NCBI RefSeq assembly: GCF_023370115.1
Contig: NZ_CP097160.1
Location: 2,170,001 to 2,234,000 of the forward strand
Length of the DNA stretch: 64,000 bases
Source of the DNA: Gulosibacter sediminis
Lineage (GTDB): Bacteria; Actinomycetota; Actinomycetes; Actinomycetales; Microbacteriaceae
Direction of reading: 5' to 3'
Within the stretch, counting starts at the first letter, position 1; each line of letters opens with the position of its first letter. Positions 50,828 to 60,031 of this stretch are shown here, piece by piece. The notes under the pieces are model-generated. The model was given only the letters and a program-made list of their open reading frames with translations, was not told the DNA's origin and did no database searches. The translations under genes were made by a program, and so were the position numbers.

Positions 50828-51681
50828 CCCGGTACCTCATTACCGGCTCGGCGGGGATGCTCGGGCAGGACCTGCAGCGCGCCCTCGCCGGCCGTGAGGT
50901 CACGGCGCTGACGCGGCAGGACCTCGACGTTACCGACGCCGAGGCCGTGCGCGCCGCGGTGGCCGGCTACGACGTTGTGATCAACGCCGCGGCGTACACC
51001 GCGGTCGACAACGCCGAGACCGATGAGGACGCCGCGTACGCGATCAACGCGACCGCCGTCGAGCACCTCGCGAAGGCCGCGGCCGAGACCGGCGCGAAGC
51101 TCGTGCACTACTCGACCGACTACGTGTTTCAGGGCGATGCCTCGACGCCGTATGCCGAGAACGAGCAGCGCGACCCGCTCAATGCCTACGGGCGCACGAA
51201 GGCCGCCGGCGAGGAGCTCGCGCTCGCCGCGCATCCGGACGGCACGTTCATCGTGCGCACCGCCTGGCTCTACGGCGCCGGCGGCCCGAACTTTGCGAAG
51301 ACCATGGTGAAGCTCGCCGAGAACAACCCCGAGATCACGGTCGTGAACGACCAGCTCGGGCAGCCGACCTACACGCGCGACCTCGCCGAGCAGACGGTGA
51401 AGCTGCTCGACGCGGATGCGCCGGCCGGCATCTACCACGGCACGAACTCGGGCGAGACGACCTGGTTCGGCTTCGCCCGAGAGATCTTCCACCTCGCCGG
51501 GCACGACTCCGAACGCGTGAAGCCCACCGACTCGACCGCCTTCGTGCGCCCCGCCGCGCGCCCGGCCTACTCAGTGCTCGGCCACGACGCCTGGCGCGCC
51601 GCGGGCATCGAGCCGATGCGCAATTGGCGCGACGCCCTCGAGGCGGCCGCTGAGGATGGAGTGCTCACGTCCACATGGTGA
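50824..51681 (+). CDS. rmlD: dTDP-4-dehydrorhamnose reductase
   Basis: A 285-residue NAD(P)H-dependent SDR that performs the last step to dTDP-L-rhamnose. GSAGMLGQDL (8-17), VVINAAAYTAVDNAETD, YSTDYVFQG and Tyr122-x3-Lys126 (YGRTK) are as in the family. GTG 50824 overlaps the rmlB stop by 4 nt and the gene overlaps the downstream glycosyltransferase by 7 nt, so three proteins are made from one coupled message. Confidence 0.96.
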   Translation: MTRYLITGSAGMLGQDLQRALAGREVTALTRQDLDVTDAEAVRAAVAGYDVVINAAAYTAVDNAETDEDAAYAINATAVEHLAKAAAETGAKLVHYSTDYVFQGDASTPYAENEQRDPLNAYGRTKAAGEELALAAHPDGTFIVRTAWLYGAGGPNFAKTMVKLAENNPEITVVNDQLGQPTYTRDLAEQTVKLLDADAPAGIYHGTNSGETTWFGFAREIFHLAGHDSERVKPTDSTAFVRPAARPAYSVLGHDAWRAAGIEPMRNWRDALEAAAEDGVLTSTW

Positions 51682-52814
51682 CGCTCAAGTTTCTGCTCGA
51701 CCAGCTCGTCGCGCCCGTGCCCGGAGGCATCGGGCGGTACGCCGAGAACCTCGCTCGCGAGGTCATTTCGCGCGCCCCCGCGGGCTGCGAGGTTGAGGGC
51801 ATCATCACCCCGCCGAAGAGTGAGGGTGCGCCCACGGTCGAGCAGATCGAAGAGCGTTTCCCCGGCCTCGCGCACCTCGAGGTCACCAAGCTGAGCCGTT
51901 CGACGCTCGCGCAGTCGTGGTCGCGCGGCCTGCTCACCGGCGCAATCGGCGGCGGGCTCATTCACGCACCCAGCCTGTTCGCGCCGCTGCAGCCGCTCGG
52001 CAGCGACGGCGGCGTACAGACCGTCGTGACGGTGCACGACACCGTGCCGTGGACGCATCCCGAAACCCTCACCTCGAACGGGGTGCGCTGGCACAAGCGC
52101 CAGCTCAAGCGCGCCTGGCAGCACGCCGCTGCCATCGTCACGCCGACCCACGCGGTCGCCGAACAGGTCGCCGAGCTCTACAACTTCGGCGACCGGCTGC
52201 GCGTGATTCCGGGCGCGCCGTCGCGCGACGTGCACCTGCCCGAGAACCCCGACGAGGCCGCCGAGCGGCTCGAGCTGCCCGACACGTATATCCTCGCCGT
52301 CGGCACGCTCGAGCCCCGCAAGGGCCTAAACAAGCTCGTCGAGGCGCTCGCGAAAATTCCCGACGCCCAGCTCGTGCACGCTGGCCCCGACGGCTGGGGC
52401 GATGTGAACTGGGACTCGCTCTGCGCCGACGCCGGCGTCGAGCGCTCGCGGGTGAAGTCCCTCGGCTTTATCTCGAACACCGACCTCGCCGTGGCCTACG
52501 ATCGCGCGACGGTGTTCTGCATGCCCTCGATCGACGAGGGCTTCGGCCTGCCGATTCTCGAGGCGTTCCGCGCGGGCACCGCCGTGGTGCACACCGATGT
52601 GCCGGCGCTCATGGAGGTCGCTGGTGGGGCGGGCATCCACGTGCCGCTCGCCGACGAGTCAACTTTCGTCGAGCGCCTCTCGGTTGCGCTGAAGAACGTG
52701 CTCGGCGACGAGGAGCTCCGCGAGAGCCTCGTCACCGCGGGCCACGACCGCTTCCCGATCTACTCGTGGGGCTACTCGGCCGACCTCGTGTGGCGGCTGC
52801 ACGCCGACCTCTAG
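51675..52814 (+). CDS. GT4 glycosyltransferase, probable rhamnosyl/mannosyl type
   Basis: A 379-residue GT-B enzyme of family GT4. The N-domain has LKFLLDQLVAPVPGGIGRYAE (acceptor side), then VVTVHDTVPWTHP; the C-domain has AVGTLEPRKGLNKLVEAL and the nucleotide-sugar site SIDEGFGLPILEAFRAG. Direct coupling to rmlD makes dTDP-rhamnose (or mannose) the most plausible donor, which is inference. It closes the operon 13 nt before the convergent biotin-carboxylase gene; no terminator hairpin is seen. Confidence 0.88.
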   Translation: MVTLKFLLDQLVAPVPGGIGRYAENLAREVISRAPAGCEVEGIITPPKSEGAPTVEQIEERFPGLAHLEVTKLSRSTLAQSWSRGLLTGAIGGGLIHAPSLFAPLQPLGSDGGVQTVVTVHDTVPWTHPETLTSNGVRWHKRQLKRAWQHAAAIVTPTHAVAEQVAELYNFGDRLRVIPGAPSRDVHLPENPDEAAERLELPDTYILAVGTLEPRKGLNKLVEALAKIPDAQLVHAGPDGWGDVNWDSLCADAGVERSRVKSLGFISNTDLAVAYDRATVFCMPSIDEGFGLPILEAFRAGTAVVHTDVPALMEVAGGAGIHVPLADESTFVERLSVALKNVLGDEELRESLVTAGHDRFPIYSWGYSADLVWRLHADL

Positions 52815-52827
52815 GGCCGGCGCGCGC

Positions 52828-54561
52828 CTACTCGGTGACGCGGGCGATCGGGGCGTCGACGGTGACCGCCGCGCCTTCCTCAACGAGCCAGGCGATCGTG
52901 CCCGCGCGCTCAGCGAGCACCTGCGTCTCCATCTTCATTGCCTCGCACACCGCGACGGCGTCGCCCTCGGCCACTTGGGTGCCCTCGGCGACGAGGCGGC
53001 GCACGAGCGTGCCCGAGACCGGCGCGAGCAGCGCATCCTCGTGCGGTGCGGGGGCCTCGGGTGCTGCGGCAGGGTCGGATGCGCCGGCGTCGGCGGCGCG
53101 CAGGCTGCCGAGCAGCTCCGGCGGTAGGCCGAGCTCGACGCGACGTCCGTCGACCTCGATGAAGACGCGGCGCAGGGCCGGCGCGGGCGCGGCCTTTGCG
53201 CGCGGCTGCGCCTCGAGCTCGGGCAAGAGTTCGGTCTCGATCCACTGCGTGTAGACGCCGAGCCGCTCCCCCACGAAGGCCGGATGCTCGACGACGACTC
53301 GGTGGAACGGCAGCACGGTCGCGACCCCGTCGATCGTCGTCTCGCGCAGGGCCCGCCGCGAGCGCGCGAGCGCCGTGGCGCGGTCGTCGCCCACGACGAT
53401 GAGCTTCGCGATCATCGAGTCGAAGGCACCCTCGACGCGGTCGCCGGACTCGACACCGCCGTCCCAGCGCACGCCGGGGCCGCCGGGCTGGTGCAGGTGC
53501 TCGACCGCGCCGGGCGAGGGGAGGAAGCCGCGGCCCGGGTCTTCGGCGTTGATGCGGAACTCGATGGCGTGGCCGACCGGCTCGGGGGTGTCGGTGCGCG
53601 AGAGGCCGCGGCCCTCGGCGACCCGGAATTGCTCGAGCACGAGGTCGACGCCGCTCGTGAGTTCGGTGACCGGGTGCTCGACCTGCAGGCGCGTGTTCAC
53701 CTCGAGGAACGACACGGTGCCGTCTTCGCCGAGCAGGAACTCGACGGTGCCCGCGCCGCGGTAGTTCACGGCGCCGCAGATCTCGCGAGCAGCGGTGTGG
53801 ATGCGCTCGCGCGCGTCGGCGGGCAGGTCGGGCGCCGGCGACTCCTCGACGAGCTTCTGGTTGCGGCGCTGCAGCGAGCAGTCGCGGTCGCCGACGACGA
53901 GCACGCGGCCGGCGCCGTCGCCGACCACCTGCACCTCGACGTGGCGGGGGCGGTCGAGAAAGCGCTCGATGTAGCACTCGCCGCGACCGAAGGCGGTGAC
54001 GGCCTCGCGGGTGGCCGACTCGAAGGCGTCGCCGACCTCGTCGAGCCGGCGCACGACCTTGAGCCCCCGCCCGCCGCCGCCGTACGCGGCCTTGATGGCG
54101 ACGGGCAGGCCGGCCTCGCGCGCGAAGGCGATCGCCTCATCCGCGCTCTCGAGGGGCTTGTCGGTGCCGGGCACGAGCGGCGCGCCGACCGAGGTGGCGA
54201 TCTGGCGGGCGGTCACCTTGTCGCCGAGCTGGTCGATCGACTCGGGGGTCGGGCCGATGAAGGTGAGTCCCGCGTCCTCGACCGCTCGGGCGAACGCGGC
54301 GTTCTCGCTGAGGAAGCCGTAGCCCGGGTGCACGGCGTCGGCGCCGGCCTCGCGCGCGACCTCGAGTAGGCGGTCGATGTTGAGGTAGCTGTCGGCGGGC
54401 GTCGTGCCGCCGAGCGCGTAGGCCTCGTCGGCGAGCCGCACGTGCATCGCGTCGGCGTCTTGGTCGGCGTAGACCGCGATCGAGGTGTAGCCGGCGTCGG
54501 CGCAGGCGCGCGCGACGCGCACGGCGATTTCGCCACGGTTGGCGATGAGGATGCGCTGCAT
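52828..54561 (-). CDS. Biotin carboxylase plus biotin carrier (acyl-CoA-carboxylase alpha-type)
   Basis: A 577-residue protein: ATP-grasp biotin carboxylase (1-450; [14 protein letters not shown] start, [10 protein letters not shown] phosphate loop, [16 protein letters not shown]) joined to a biotinyl domain whose EAMKMET carries the biotinylated Lys543. Usual alpha chains work with a carboxyltransferase beta chain for acetyl- or propionyl-CoA. No such gene is adjacent here; instead it closes the operon with PxpA, a PxpB-PxpC fusion and DUF1445. Such genes occur next to 5-oxoprolinase loci, where PxpC-type proteins are annotated as biotin-dependent carboxyltransferases, so it may act with them. 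Convergent with the GT4 gene. Confidence 0.92.
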   Translation of the reverse strand: MQRILIANRGEIAVRVARACADAGYTSIAVYADQDADAMHVRLADEAYALGGTTPADSYLNIDRLLEVAREAGADAVHPGYGFLSENAAFARAVEDAGLTFIGPTPESIDQLGDKVTARQIATSVGAPLVPGTDKPLESADEAIAFAREAGLPVAIKAAYGGGGRGLKVVRRLDEVGDAFESATREAVTAFGRGECYIERFLDRPRHVEVQVVGDGAGRVLVVGDRDCSLQRRNQKLVEESPAPDLPADARERIHTAAREICGAVNYRGAGTVEFLLGEDGTVSFLEVNTRLQVEHPVTELTSGVDLVLEQFRVAEGRGLSRTDTPEPVGHAIEFRINAEDPGRGFLPSPGAVEHLHQPGGPGVRWDGGVESGDRVEGAFDSMIAKLIVVGDDRATALARSRRALRETTIDGVATVLPFHRVVVEHPAFVGERLGVYTQWIETELLPELEAQPRAKAAPAPALRRVFIEVDGRRVELGLPPELLGSLRAADAGASDPAAAPEAPAPHEDALLAPVSGTLVRRLVAEGTQVAEGDAVAVCEAMKMETQVLAERAGTIAWLVEEGAAVTVDAPIARVTE

Positions 54562-54578
54562 GATGGGGCCTTTCGGGC

Positions 54579-56171
54579 TTACAGTTCGGTGAATTCGCGC
54601 ACGATGCGGAAGCGCACGCGCATGCCGGGGGCGAGCTGCCCGGCGCGGTCGAGGTCGGCGTCGACGACGGCGCCGATGACGGGGTAACCGCCGGTGAGCG
54701 GATGGTCGGGTAGGAACAGCACGGGCTGGCCGTTCGGCGGCACCTGGATGGCTCCGGTGGCCGCGCCCTCGCTCGGCAGCTCGGCGGTCACGGCGCGCGC
54801 GAGCGGGGTGTCGCCCTGCAGCCGCACGCCGACGCGGTCGGAATGTGGAGTGACGAGCCAGTCCTGGCCCCTGAGGGTCGCGACCGCGTCGGCGTCGAAC
54901 CAGTCGGTGCGTGGGCCGAGCACGACGTCGAGTTCGACGAGCTCGTCGTGCGGTGGCAGTTCGGGGCTCGGGGCGTCGTTCGGTTCGACCGCGCGGGCGG
55001 CGTGATCGTCACCGAGCGGCAGCACGTCGCCCGCGGCGAGGGGCTGCGGGCCGACGCCCGAGAGCGTGTCGGTCGTGCGGCTGCCGAGCACCGCCTCGAC
55101 GGCGAAGCCGCCGCGCACGGCGAGGTAGCCGCGCAGCCCGCGCGTGAATCCCGAGATGCGGATGCGGTCGCCCGCCTGCACGGCGGTTGGCCGTTCGCGC
55201 TCGAACGGCAGCTCGGTGCCGTTGGCGTCGACGATGCTGCGGCGGCCGCTCGCGCCAGCCCAGGCGACGACGCCGTCGACTTGGGCGACGAACTCGGCGC
55301 CGCCGCCCGCGAGTTCGAGGGCGGCCGCGTCGGTGGCGTTGCCGACGACGCGATTCGCGGTGCGTAGGGCGCGGCGGTCGGCCGCGCCCGAGGCCGCGAC
55401 CCCCATGCCGAGCATCCCGGCCCGGCCGAGGTCTTGCAGCAGCAGCTGTGCGCCCGGGCGCACGACCTCGAGGGCGCGGGCCGGCTTTTCTGGCGCGCGG
55501 CTCGTCGAGTTGCGGGGTGCGGCGTTGCCGAGGTCGACGCTCTCGCGCACGGCGCGATAGCGCACCTCCTGCCCGGGCTGCACGAACGCGGGCGGCGTGC
55601 GGTCGAGGTCCCACATCCGCTGCGGGGTGCGGCCGATGAGCTGCCAGCCGCCCGGCGACTCGCGCGGGTAGACGGCCGAGAAGTTGCCGGCGAGCGCGAC
55701 CGAACCGGCGGGGATGCGCGTGCGCGGCGACGGCCGGCGCGGCACCTCGAACAGCGGATCGTCGCCGACGCAGTAGACGAAGCCCGGGGCGAAGCCGGCG
55801 AAGGCGCCGCGCCAGGTCGCTTCCGTGTGGCGTCGTACGAGCTCGTCGCGCGAGACGCCGAGGGTGCCGGCGAGCTCGTCGAGGTCGTCGCCCGCGTAGA
55901 CGACCTCGATTGTCACGGCCTCGTGCTCGGATGCTGTCTGCTCGGCCGTGGGTACCTCGCGGATGCGCGCGGCCAGCCTGCGCGCATCCGTCAGGCTCGG
56001 GTCGAAGCGCACCATGGTCGTGCTCGCGGCCGGGATCAGCTCCTCGACGCCGGCCAGCGCGGCCGACTCGACCGCCGGGAAGTGCGCGAGCACCGCATCC
56101 AGGTCGGCGTACTCGACGAGGAGCGCGCGGTCGCTCATCGGCAGGATGCGGGTGATGGCGGGTGCGGTCAT
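54579..56171 (-). CDS. pxpB-pxpC: PxpB-PxpC (KipI-KipA) fusion, 5-oxoprolinase subunits
   Basis: A 530-residue fusion of two 5-oxoprolinase subunits. About 1-220 is PxpB/Kip[52 protein letters not shown] and [16 protein letters not shown]. About 235-530 is PxpC/Kip[40 protein letters not shown] and [18 protein letters not shown]. With PxpA these hydrolyse 5-oxoproline to glutamate using ATP. The ATG overlaps the DUF1445 stop by 4 nt (ATGA). Fusion of B and C is known in other bacteria, and it fixes their 1:1 ratio. Confidence 0.93.
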   Translation of the reverse strand: MTAPAITRILPMSDRALLVEYADLDAVLAHFPAVESAALAGVEELIPAASTTMVRFDPSLTDARRLAARIREVPTAEQTASEHEAVTIEVVYAGDDLDELAGTLGVSRDELVRRHTEATWRGAFAGFAPGFVYCVGDDPLFEVPRRPSPRTRIPAGSVALAGNFSAVYPRESPGGWQLIGRTPQRMWDLDRTPPAFVQPGQEVRYRAVRESVDLGNAAPRNSTSRAPEKPARALEVVRPGAQLLLQDLGRAGMLGMGVAASGAADRRALRTANRVVGNATDAAALELAGGGAEFVAQVDGVVAWAGASGRRSIVDANGTELPFERERPTAVQAGDRIRISGFTRGLRGYLAVRGGFAVEAVLGSRTTDTLSGVGPQPLAAGDVLPLGDDHAARAVEPNDAPSPELPPHDELVELDVVLGPRTDWFDADAVATLRGQDWLVTPHSDRVGVRLQGDTPLARAVTAELPSEGAATGAIQVPPNGQPVLFLPDHPLTGGYPVIGAVVDADLDRAGQLAPGMRVRFRIVREFTEL

Positions 56172-56968
56172 ACCGCGTAGCTTTCGTTGCGCACATCGGT
56201 GACGAACATGCGCCCCGGTGCGTGGGTGATCGCAAAGGGCACGCCCGACTCCATGATCGCCGCCTGCGGGGTCACGCCGCAGGCCCAGAACACGGGCACC
56301 TCGCCGTCGCGCAGCGGCGCGGGGGCGTCGCCGAACTCGGGGTTGTCGAGGTCGATGCCGAGCACGGCGGGGTCGCCGATGTGCACCGGAGCGCCGTGCA
56401 CGGCCGGGGTACGACCGGAAATCTGCACCGCATCGGCAACCCGGTCGGCCGGAATCGGCCGCATCGAGACAACCAGCTTGCCGCGCAGGCGACCCGCTGG
56501 ATCGCAATCGACGGCGGTGCGGTACATCGGCACGTTGCGGCCGAGGGTCTGGTGGCGGATCTCAATGTTCGCCGCCGCAAGCCCCGCCTCGAACGTGAAG
56601 CTGCAGCCGATTAGGAACGTGACGAGGTCGGGATGCTCGGCCCACGCCTCGCGCGCATCCCTCGGTTCTTCGGCGAGCACGCCGTCGCGCCACACGCGAT
56701 ATCGCGGCACGTCGGTGCGCAAGTCGCTGCCCGGCGCGAGCTTCGACTCGAAGTCGCCGTCTTCGATCACCTCGAGCACGGGGCATGGCTTCGGGTTCCG
56801 CTGCGCGTAGAGCAACACGTCGTACGCCCATTCCTGGGGCACCGAGATGAAGTTCGTCTGGACGACACCCGACGCGACCCCGCTGGTCGGCGCATCGTTA
56901 CCCCCGCGGGCCGCGCTGCGTGCAGCCTGGGCCGAGGCGAGGTCGTCGCCGGTGGCGTAGATAAGCAT
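56168..56968 (-). CDS. DUF1445 family protein (putative hydro-lyase / D-glutamate cyclase type)
   Basis: A 266-residue protein. Landmarks of DUF1445: [72 protein letters not shown] and [14 protein letters not shown]. Annotated as putative hydro-lyases; mammalian homologue DGLUCY is a D-glutamate cyclase that forms or consumes 5-oxo-D-proline. Presence in a 5-oxoproline operon supports a related role. Start ATG 56968, 8 nt after pxpA. It overlaps the pxpB-pxpC gene by 4 nt. Confidence 0.9.
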   Translation of the reverse strand: MLIYATGDDLASAQAARSAARGGNDAPTSGVASGVVQTNFISVPQEWAYDVLLYAQRNPKPCPVLEVIEDGDFESKLAPGSDLRTDVPRYRVWRDGVLAEEPRDAREAWAEHPDLVTFLIGCSFTFEAGLAAANIEIRHQTLGRNVPMYRTAVDCDPAGRLRGKLVVSMRPIPADRVADAVQISGRTPAVHGAPVHIGDPAVLGIDLDNPEFGDAPAPLRDGEVPVFWACGVTPQAAIMESGVPFAITHAPGRMFVTDVRNESYAV

Positions 56969-56976
56969 CGTGTCGC

Positions 56977-57738
56977 CTACTTCGCGAATGCGGCGAGGTC
57001 GACGCCCTGGCCGGTGAGCACCTCGCGCACCGCCGCGGCCATCTGGATCGCGCCGGCGCTGTCGCCGTGCACGCAGATCGAGTCGGCAGCGAGGTGCACC
57101 TCAGTACCGTCAGCGGCGGTGATGATGCCCTCGTTGACGAGGCGCAGCATCCGCTCGGCGACGAGCTGGGCGTCGTGGAGGACCGACCCCTCCTTCGTGC
57201 GCGACATGAGCGAGCCGTCGGCCTCGTAGGCGCGGTCGGCGAAGGCCTCGCGGGCCACGGTGACGCCCGCCCGCTCGGCGATCTCAATACTCACGCCGCC
57301 CGCGAGCCCGAGGAACACGAGGTTCGGGTCGATCGCGCGAACCGCCGCGGCCACGACCTTCGCCTGCCGCGCATCCTTCGCGATCGTGTTGTAGAGCGCG
57401 CCGTGCGGCTTCACGTATTTCACTGGTGTGCCGACGCTCTTCGCTAGGGCCTGCAGCGCGCCGAGCTGGTACTCGACGTCGGCCTGCAGAGTCGCGTCGT
57501 CGATGTCGACGGCGACGCGACCGAAGTTCGCGTAGTCGCGGTAGCCCGGATGCGCGCCGACGGTCACGCCGTGCTCGCGCGCTTTCGTCAGGGTGTCGCG
57601 GATGCCGACGGGGTCGCCCGCGTGGAAGGCGACCGCGACGTTCGCGCTCGTGACGATCTCGAGCATCGCGGCGTCGTCGGCGACCTGGCGGTCCGGGGTG
57701 TTCTCGCCGAGGTCGGAGTTGAGGTCGATGGTGGCCAT
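56977..57738 (-). CDS. pxpA: 5-oxoprolinase subunit A (LamB/YcsF family)
   Basis: A 253-residue LamB/YcsF protein. Signatures [37 protein letters not shown] and [18 protein letters not shown] with the catalytic and metal-binding His/Asp residues, and [15 protein letters not shown] near the end. With PxpB and PxpC it forms the ATP-dependent 5-oxoprolinase that recycles pyroglutamate to glutamate. A GGAAGGAAA stretch precedes ATG 57738. It lies 21 nt after the transporter gene in the same operon. Confidence 0.94.
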   Translation of the reverse strand: MATIDLNSDLGENTPDRQVADDAAMLEIVTSANVAVAFHAGDPVGIRDTLTKAREHGVTVGAHPGYRDYANFGRVAVDIDDATLQADVEYQLGALQALAKSVGTPVKYVKPHGALYNTIAKDARQAKVVAAAVRAIDPNLVFLGLAGGVSIEIAERAGVTVAREAFADRAYEADGSLMSRTKEGSVLHDAQLVAERMLRLVNEGIITAADGTEVHLAADSICVHGDSAGAIQMAAAVREVLTGQGVDLAAFAK

Positions 57739-57759
57739 CTATGTTTCCTTCCTTGGCGC

Positions 57760-59040
57760 TTAGGCGCCGGTGATCATTTCGAAGATCGGCACGATCGAGA
57801 CGGCGCCCATGTACCAGGTGAGCGCGGTCGCGAGGGTACCGAAGACGAGCAACCACACGGGGTACTTGTAGCCGTGCAGCAGGTCCTTCTGACGGAACCA
57901 GCCGATGTACATGAAGATCGTGAGGCCGATCGGCAGGATGAGGCCGTTGAAGCCGCCGACGAACACGAGGATCGACGCGGGCGCGGCGCCCCAGAGCATG
58001 TAAAGCACGAGCGAGACCGCGATGAACGCGACGGTCGCGATGCGCAGCGGCCAGCCGTCGTTGAGCTTCTTGCTGAAGACTGAGAGGAACGTCGCCGACG
58101 TGTACGCGGCACCGATGACCGAGCTGATCGCGGCCGCCCAGAAGATGACGCCGAAGACGCGGAGGCCGGCCTCGCCCATCGCGTACTGGAACGCGGCGCC
58201 CGCCGGGTTGAGGTTCGGGTCGGCCATGTCGAGGGTGAAGCCCGAGGCCGCGACGCCGAGGATGGCGAGGAACAGCACGTAGCGCATGATGCCGGTGACG
58301 AGGATGCCGTTCATCGACGCGCCCGAGACGGCCTTGACGTGCTCGGGGCCGGTGAGGCCCGAGTCGAGGTAGCGGTGCGCGCCCGCGTAGGTGATATAGC
58401 CGCCGACGGTGCCGCCGACGATCGTCGTGATCGTCGCGAAGTTGATGTCGTCGGGCAACACGGTCTGGCGCAGGGCATCGCCGACCGGCGGGTTCGAGAC
58501 GATCGCCATGACGATCGTGAGCACGATCATGCCGACGCCGAGCACCATCACGACGATGTCGACGATGCGGCCCGCCCGCTTCCAGAGGAAGATGCAGATC
58601 GCCAGCAGGCCGGTGATGATGCCGCCAAGCTTGGCGTCGATGCCGAGCATGGCGTTGAGGCCCAGGCCGCCGCCGGCGATGTTGCCGATGTTGAAGGCGA
58701 GGCCCCCGATGACGATGAGGATGCCAAGTACGTACCCGAAGCCCGGCACCGCCTCGTTCGCGAGCTGGCCAGCCCGCTTGCCTGCGACGGTGATGATGCG
58801 CCAGATGTTCATCTGCACCGCAAAGTCGATGATGATCGACACGAGAATCGCGAACGCGAACGCGGCGCCCATCTGGAAGGTGAAGGTGGCGGTCTGGGTG
58901 ATAAAGCCCGGCCCGATGGCGCTCGTTGCCATAAGGAAGATGGCGCCGAGGATCGGACCTCGACGAGACTTGGCGAATTCTTTCGCCGTTTGCTTCGATG
59001 TGCGTTTGGTGTCGGCAGAAATGGTGCGATCGTCGGCCAT
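57760..59040 (-). CDS. NRAMP-fold transporter lacking the metal-binding motifs
   Basis: A 426-residue membrane protein with about 11 helices, of the NRAMP-related group that accompanies PxpABC loci. The first helix, where metal transporters have DPGN, reads SAIGPGFITQTATF, and the sixth, where they have MPH, reads GGTVGGYITYAGAH. Metal transport is thus unlikely. Uptake of 5-oxoproline or a related amino acid is the natural inference from context. ATG 59040 has GAGGAG 7 nt upstream. The frame continues upstream to 59163 but the promoter at 59090-59118 lies within it. Confidence 0.85.
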   Translation of the reverse strand: MADDRTISADTKRTSKQTAKEFAKSRRGPILGAIFLMATSAIGPGFITQTATFTFQMGAAFAFAILVSIIIDFAVQMNIWRIITVAGKRAGQLANEAVPGFGYVLGILIVIGGLAFNIGNIAGGGLGLNAMLGIDAKLGGIITGLLAICIFLWKRAGRIVDIVVMVLGVGMIVLTIVMAIVSNPPVGDALRQTVLPDDINFATITTIVGGTVGGYITYAGAHRYLDSGLTGPEHVKAVSGASMNGILVTGIMRYVLFLAILGVAASGFTLDMADPNLNPAGAAFQYAMGEAGLRVFGVIFWAAAISSVIGAAYTSATFLSVFSKKLNDGWPLRIATVAFIAVSLVLYMLWGAAPASILVFVGGFNGLILPIGLTIFMYIGWFRQKDLLHGYKYPVWLLVFGTLATALTWYMGAVSIVPIFEMITGA

Positions 59041-59089
59041 GACGAACTCCTCGGCTTCATTGACGGGGTGCGCGTAGTGCGTGGTTGCG

Positions 59090-59132
59090 ACCCTACGTCG
59101 TGCTGAACAGTCACGCAAGGATTGTTCAACAG
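59090..59132 (-). promoter_or_regulatory. Promoter of the 5-oxoproline operon with a GntR-type operator
   Basis: Minus strand: TTGCGT (59118-59113), 17-nt spacer, TAGGGT (59095-59090). Directly upstream, TTGTTCAACAG (59122-59132) fits the FCD-GntR operator pattern TNGT-N3-ACNA with one mismatch, so the regulator encoded at 59247 probably binds here. Predicted leader about 43 nt. Confidence 0.5.
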
Positions 59133-59233
59133 TTTGTTCTGGATTGCTGCTCACATTACCCATGTCTTTTTTTTACGCGCAATAGTCCTTAATCTTTCTT
59201 TGCACTTCATTTAGGCCGTCGTCTCGAGTCGAC

Positions 59234-59246
59234 TACGCTCGCGAAC
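59234..59246 (+). promoter_or_regulatory. Leaderless promoter -10 for the GntR regulator
   Basis: TACGCT (59234-59239), 7-nt spacer, ATG 59247. No Shine-Dalgarno. Confidence 0.6.
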
Positions 59247-59903
59247 ATGACCCCGCTGCCCGAGCGCACTGCGCTCCCCCGCGTCGCGCACGAGTTGCGA
59301 GAGGCGATCGCGGCCGGGCAGTACGCACCCGGAGAACGACTCTCCGAGATCGCCGTCGCCGACTCGTTCGGCGTATCGCGCAACACGCTGCGCGAGTCCT
59401 TCCAGGCGCTCGCCGAACAACGCCTGCTCGTTCGGGTCCCGAATCGCGGGGTTTCCGTCGCGTCCCCCAAGGTGGCCGACGTCATCGATATCTACCGGAT
59501 GCGCCGCATCCTCGAACTCGGCGCGCTCCAGACCGCGTCAGCGCTGCATCCTGCCTTCGCGACCATGCGGGAGGCGGTGACGGATGCGCGGGCAGCGGAG
59601 CGCACCAGCGACTGGTCGACCGTCGGCACCGACAACATGCGCTTCCATTCAGCACTCGCGCGCTTCAGCGACAGCCCGCGCCTCATCAGCGCGTTCGAGA
59701 ACGTCGTCGCCGAAATGCGGCTCGCGTTCCTGCGCCTCAACGACCCCGAGGGGCTCCACCGCCCCTTCATGGGGCGAAACGAGGTAATTCTCGCGTCCAT
59801 CGAGGCCGACGACCTGCCCGCCGCCTCCGCTGCGCTCACGAACTACCTCGCCGACTCCGAGCGCCTCCTCCTCTCGACGTACTCGCGCCTCGGCCTCGGC
59901 TAG
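59247..59903 (+). CDS. GntR-family transcriptional regulator, FCD type
   Basis: A 218-residue regulator. The winged helix-turn-helix (about 10-75) has LREAIAAGQYAPGERLSEIA and VSRNTLRESFQALAEQRL, followed by a helical FCD ligand-binding domain with conserved metal-ligand-type residues (FHSALARFSDSPRL). FCD regulators usually sense carboxylates or amino acids and repress the adjacent operon. It is divergent from the 5-oxoproline genes, so a ligand such as 5-oxoproline or glutamate is likely (inference). The transcript appears leaderless. Its 3' side carries a long hairpin. Confidence 0.92.
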   Translation: MTPLPERTALPRVAHELREAIAAGQYAPGERLSEIAVADSFGVSRNTLRESFQALAEQRLLVRVPNRGVSVASPKVADVIDIYRMRRILELGALQTASALHPAFATMREAVTDARAAERTSDWSTVGTDNMRFHSALARFSDSPRLISAFENVVAEMRLAFLRLNDPEGLHRPFMGRNEVILASIEADDLPAASAALTNYLADSERLLLSTYSRLGLG

Positions 59904-59924
59904 CCGCCCCGGCCACGTAGGGTT

Positions 59925-59989
59925 GGGTTGAGTAGTCACTTTTTGTAGTTCTGGCACCGCCAGGACTACAAAAAGTGACCACTCAACCC
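59925..59989. repeat. 65-nt near-perfect palindrome with 31-bp arms
   Basis: Left arm 59925-59955 pairs with right arm 59959-59989 around a 3-nt loop (ACC): 29 Watson-Crick pairs, one G-U/T-G pair (59950/59964) and one mismatch (59934/59980). It lies between the convergent GntR (ends 59903) and LCP (ends 60032) genes and is AT-richer than the surroundings (CACTTTTTGTAGT core). It could be a bidirectional terminator, but length and the compensated arms suggest a dispersed palindromic element. Confidence 0.85.
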
Positions 59990-60031
59990 GCCACCGGCAC
60001 CTGCGCAAAGGTGCTGCGGTGGCCGGGAGTG

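Noticed and set aside
57760-59163. Longer transporter start at 59163
   Set aside because: The extra codons overlap the best -35/-10 pair and operator; ATG 59040 has GAGGAG.
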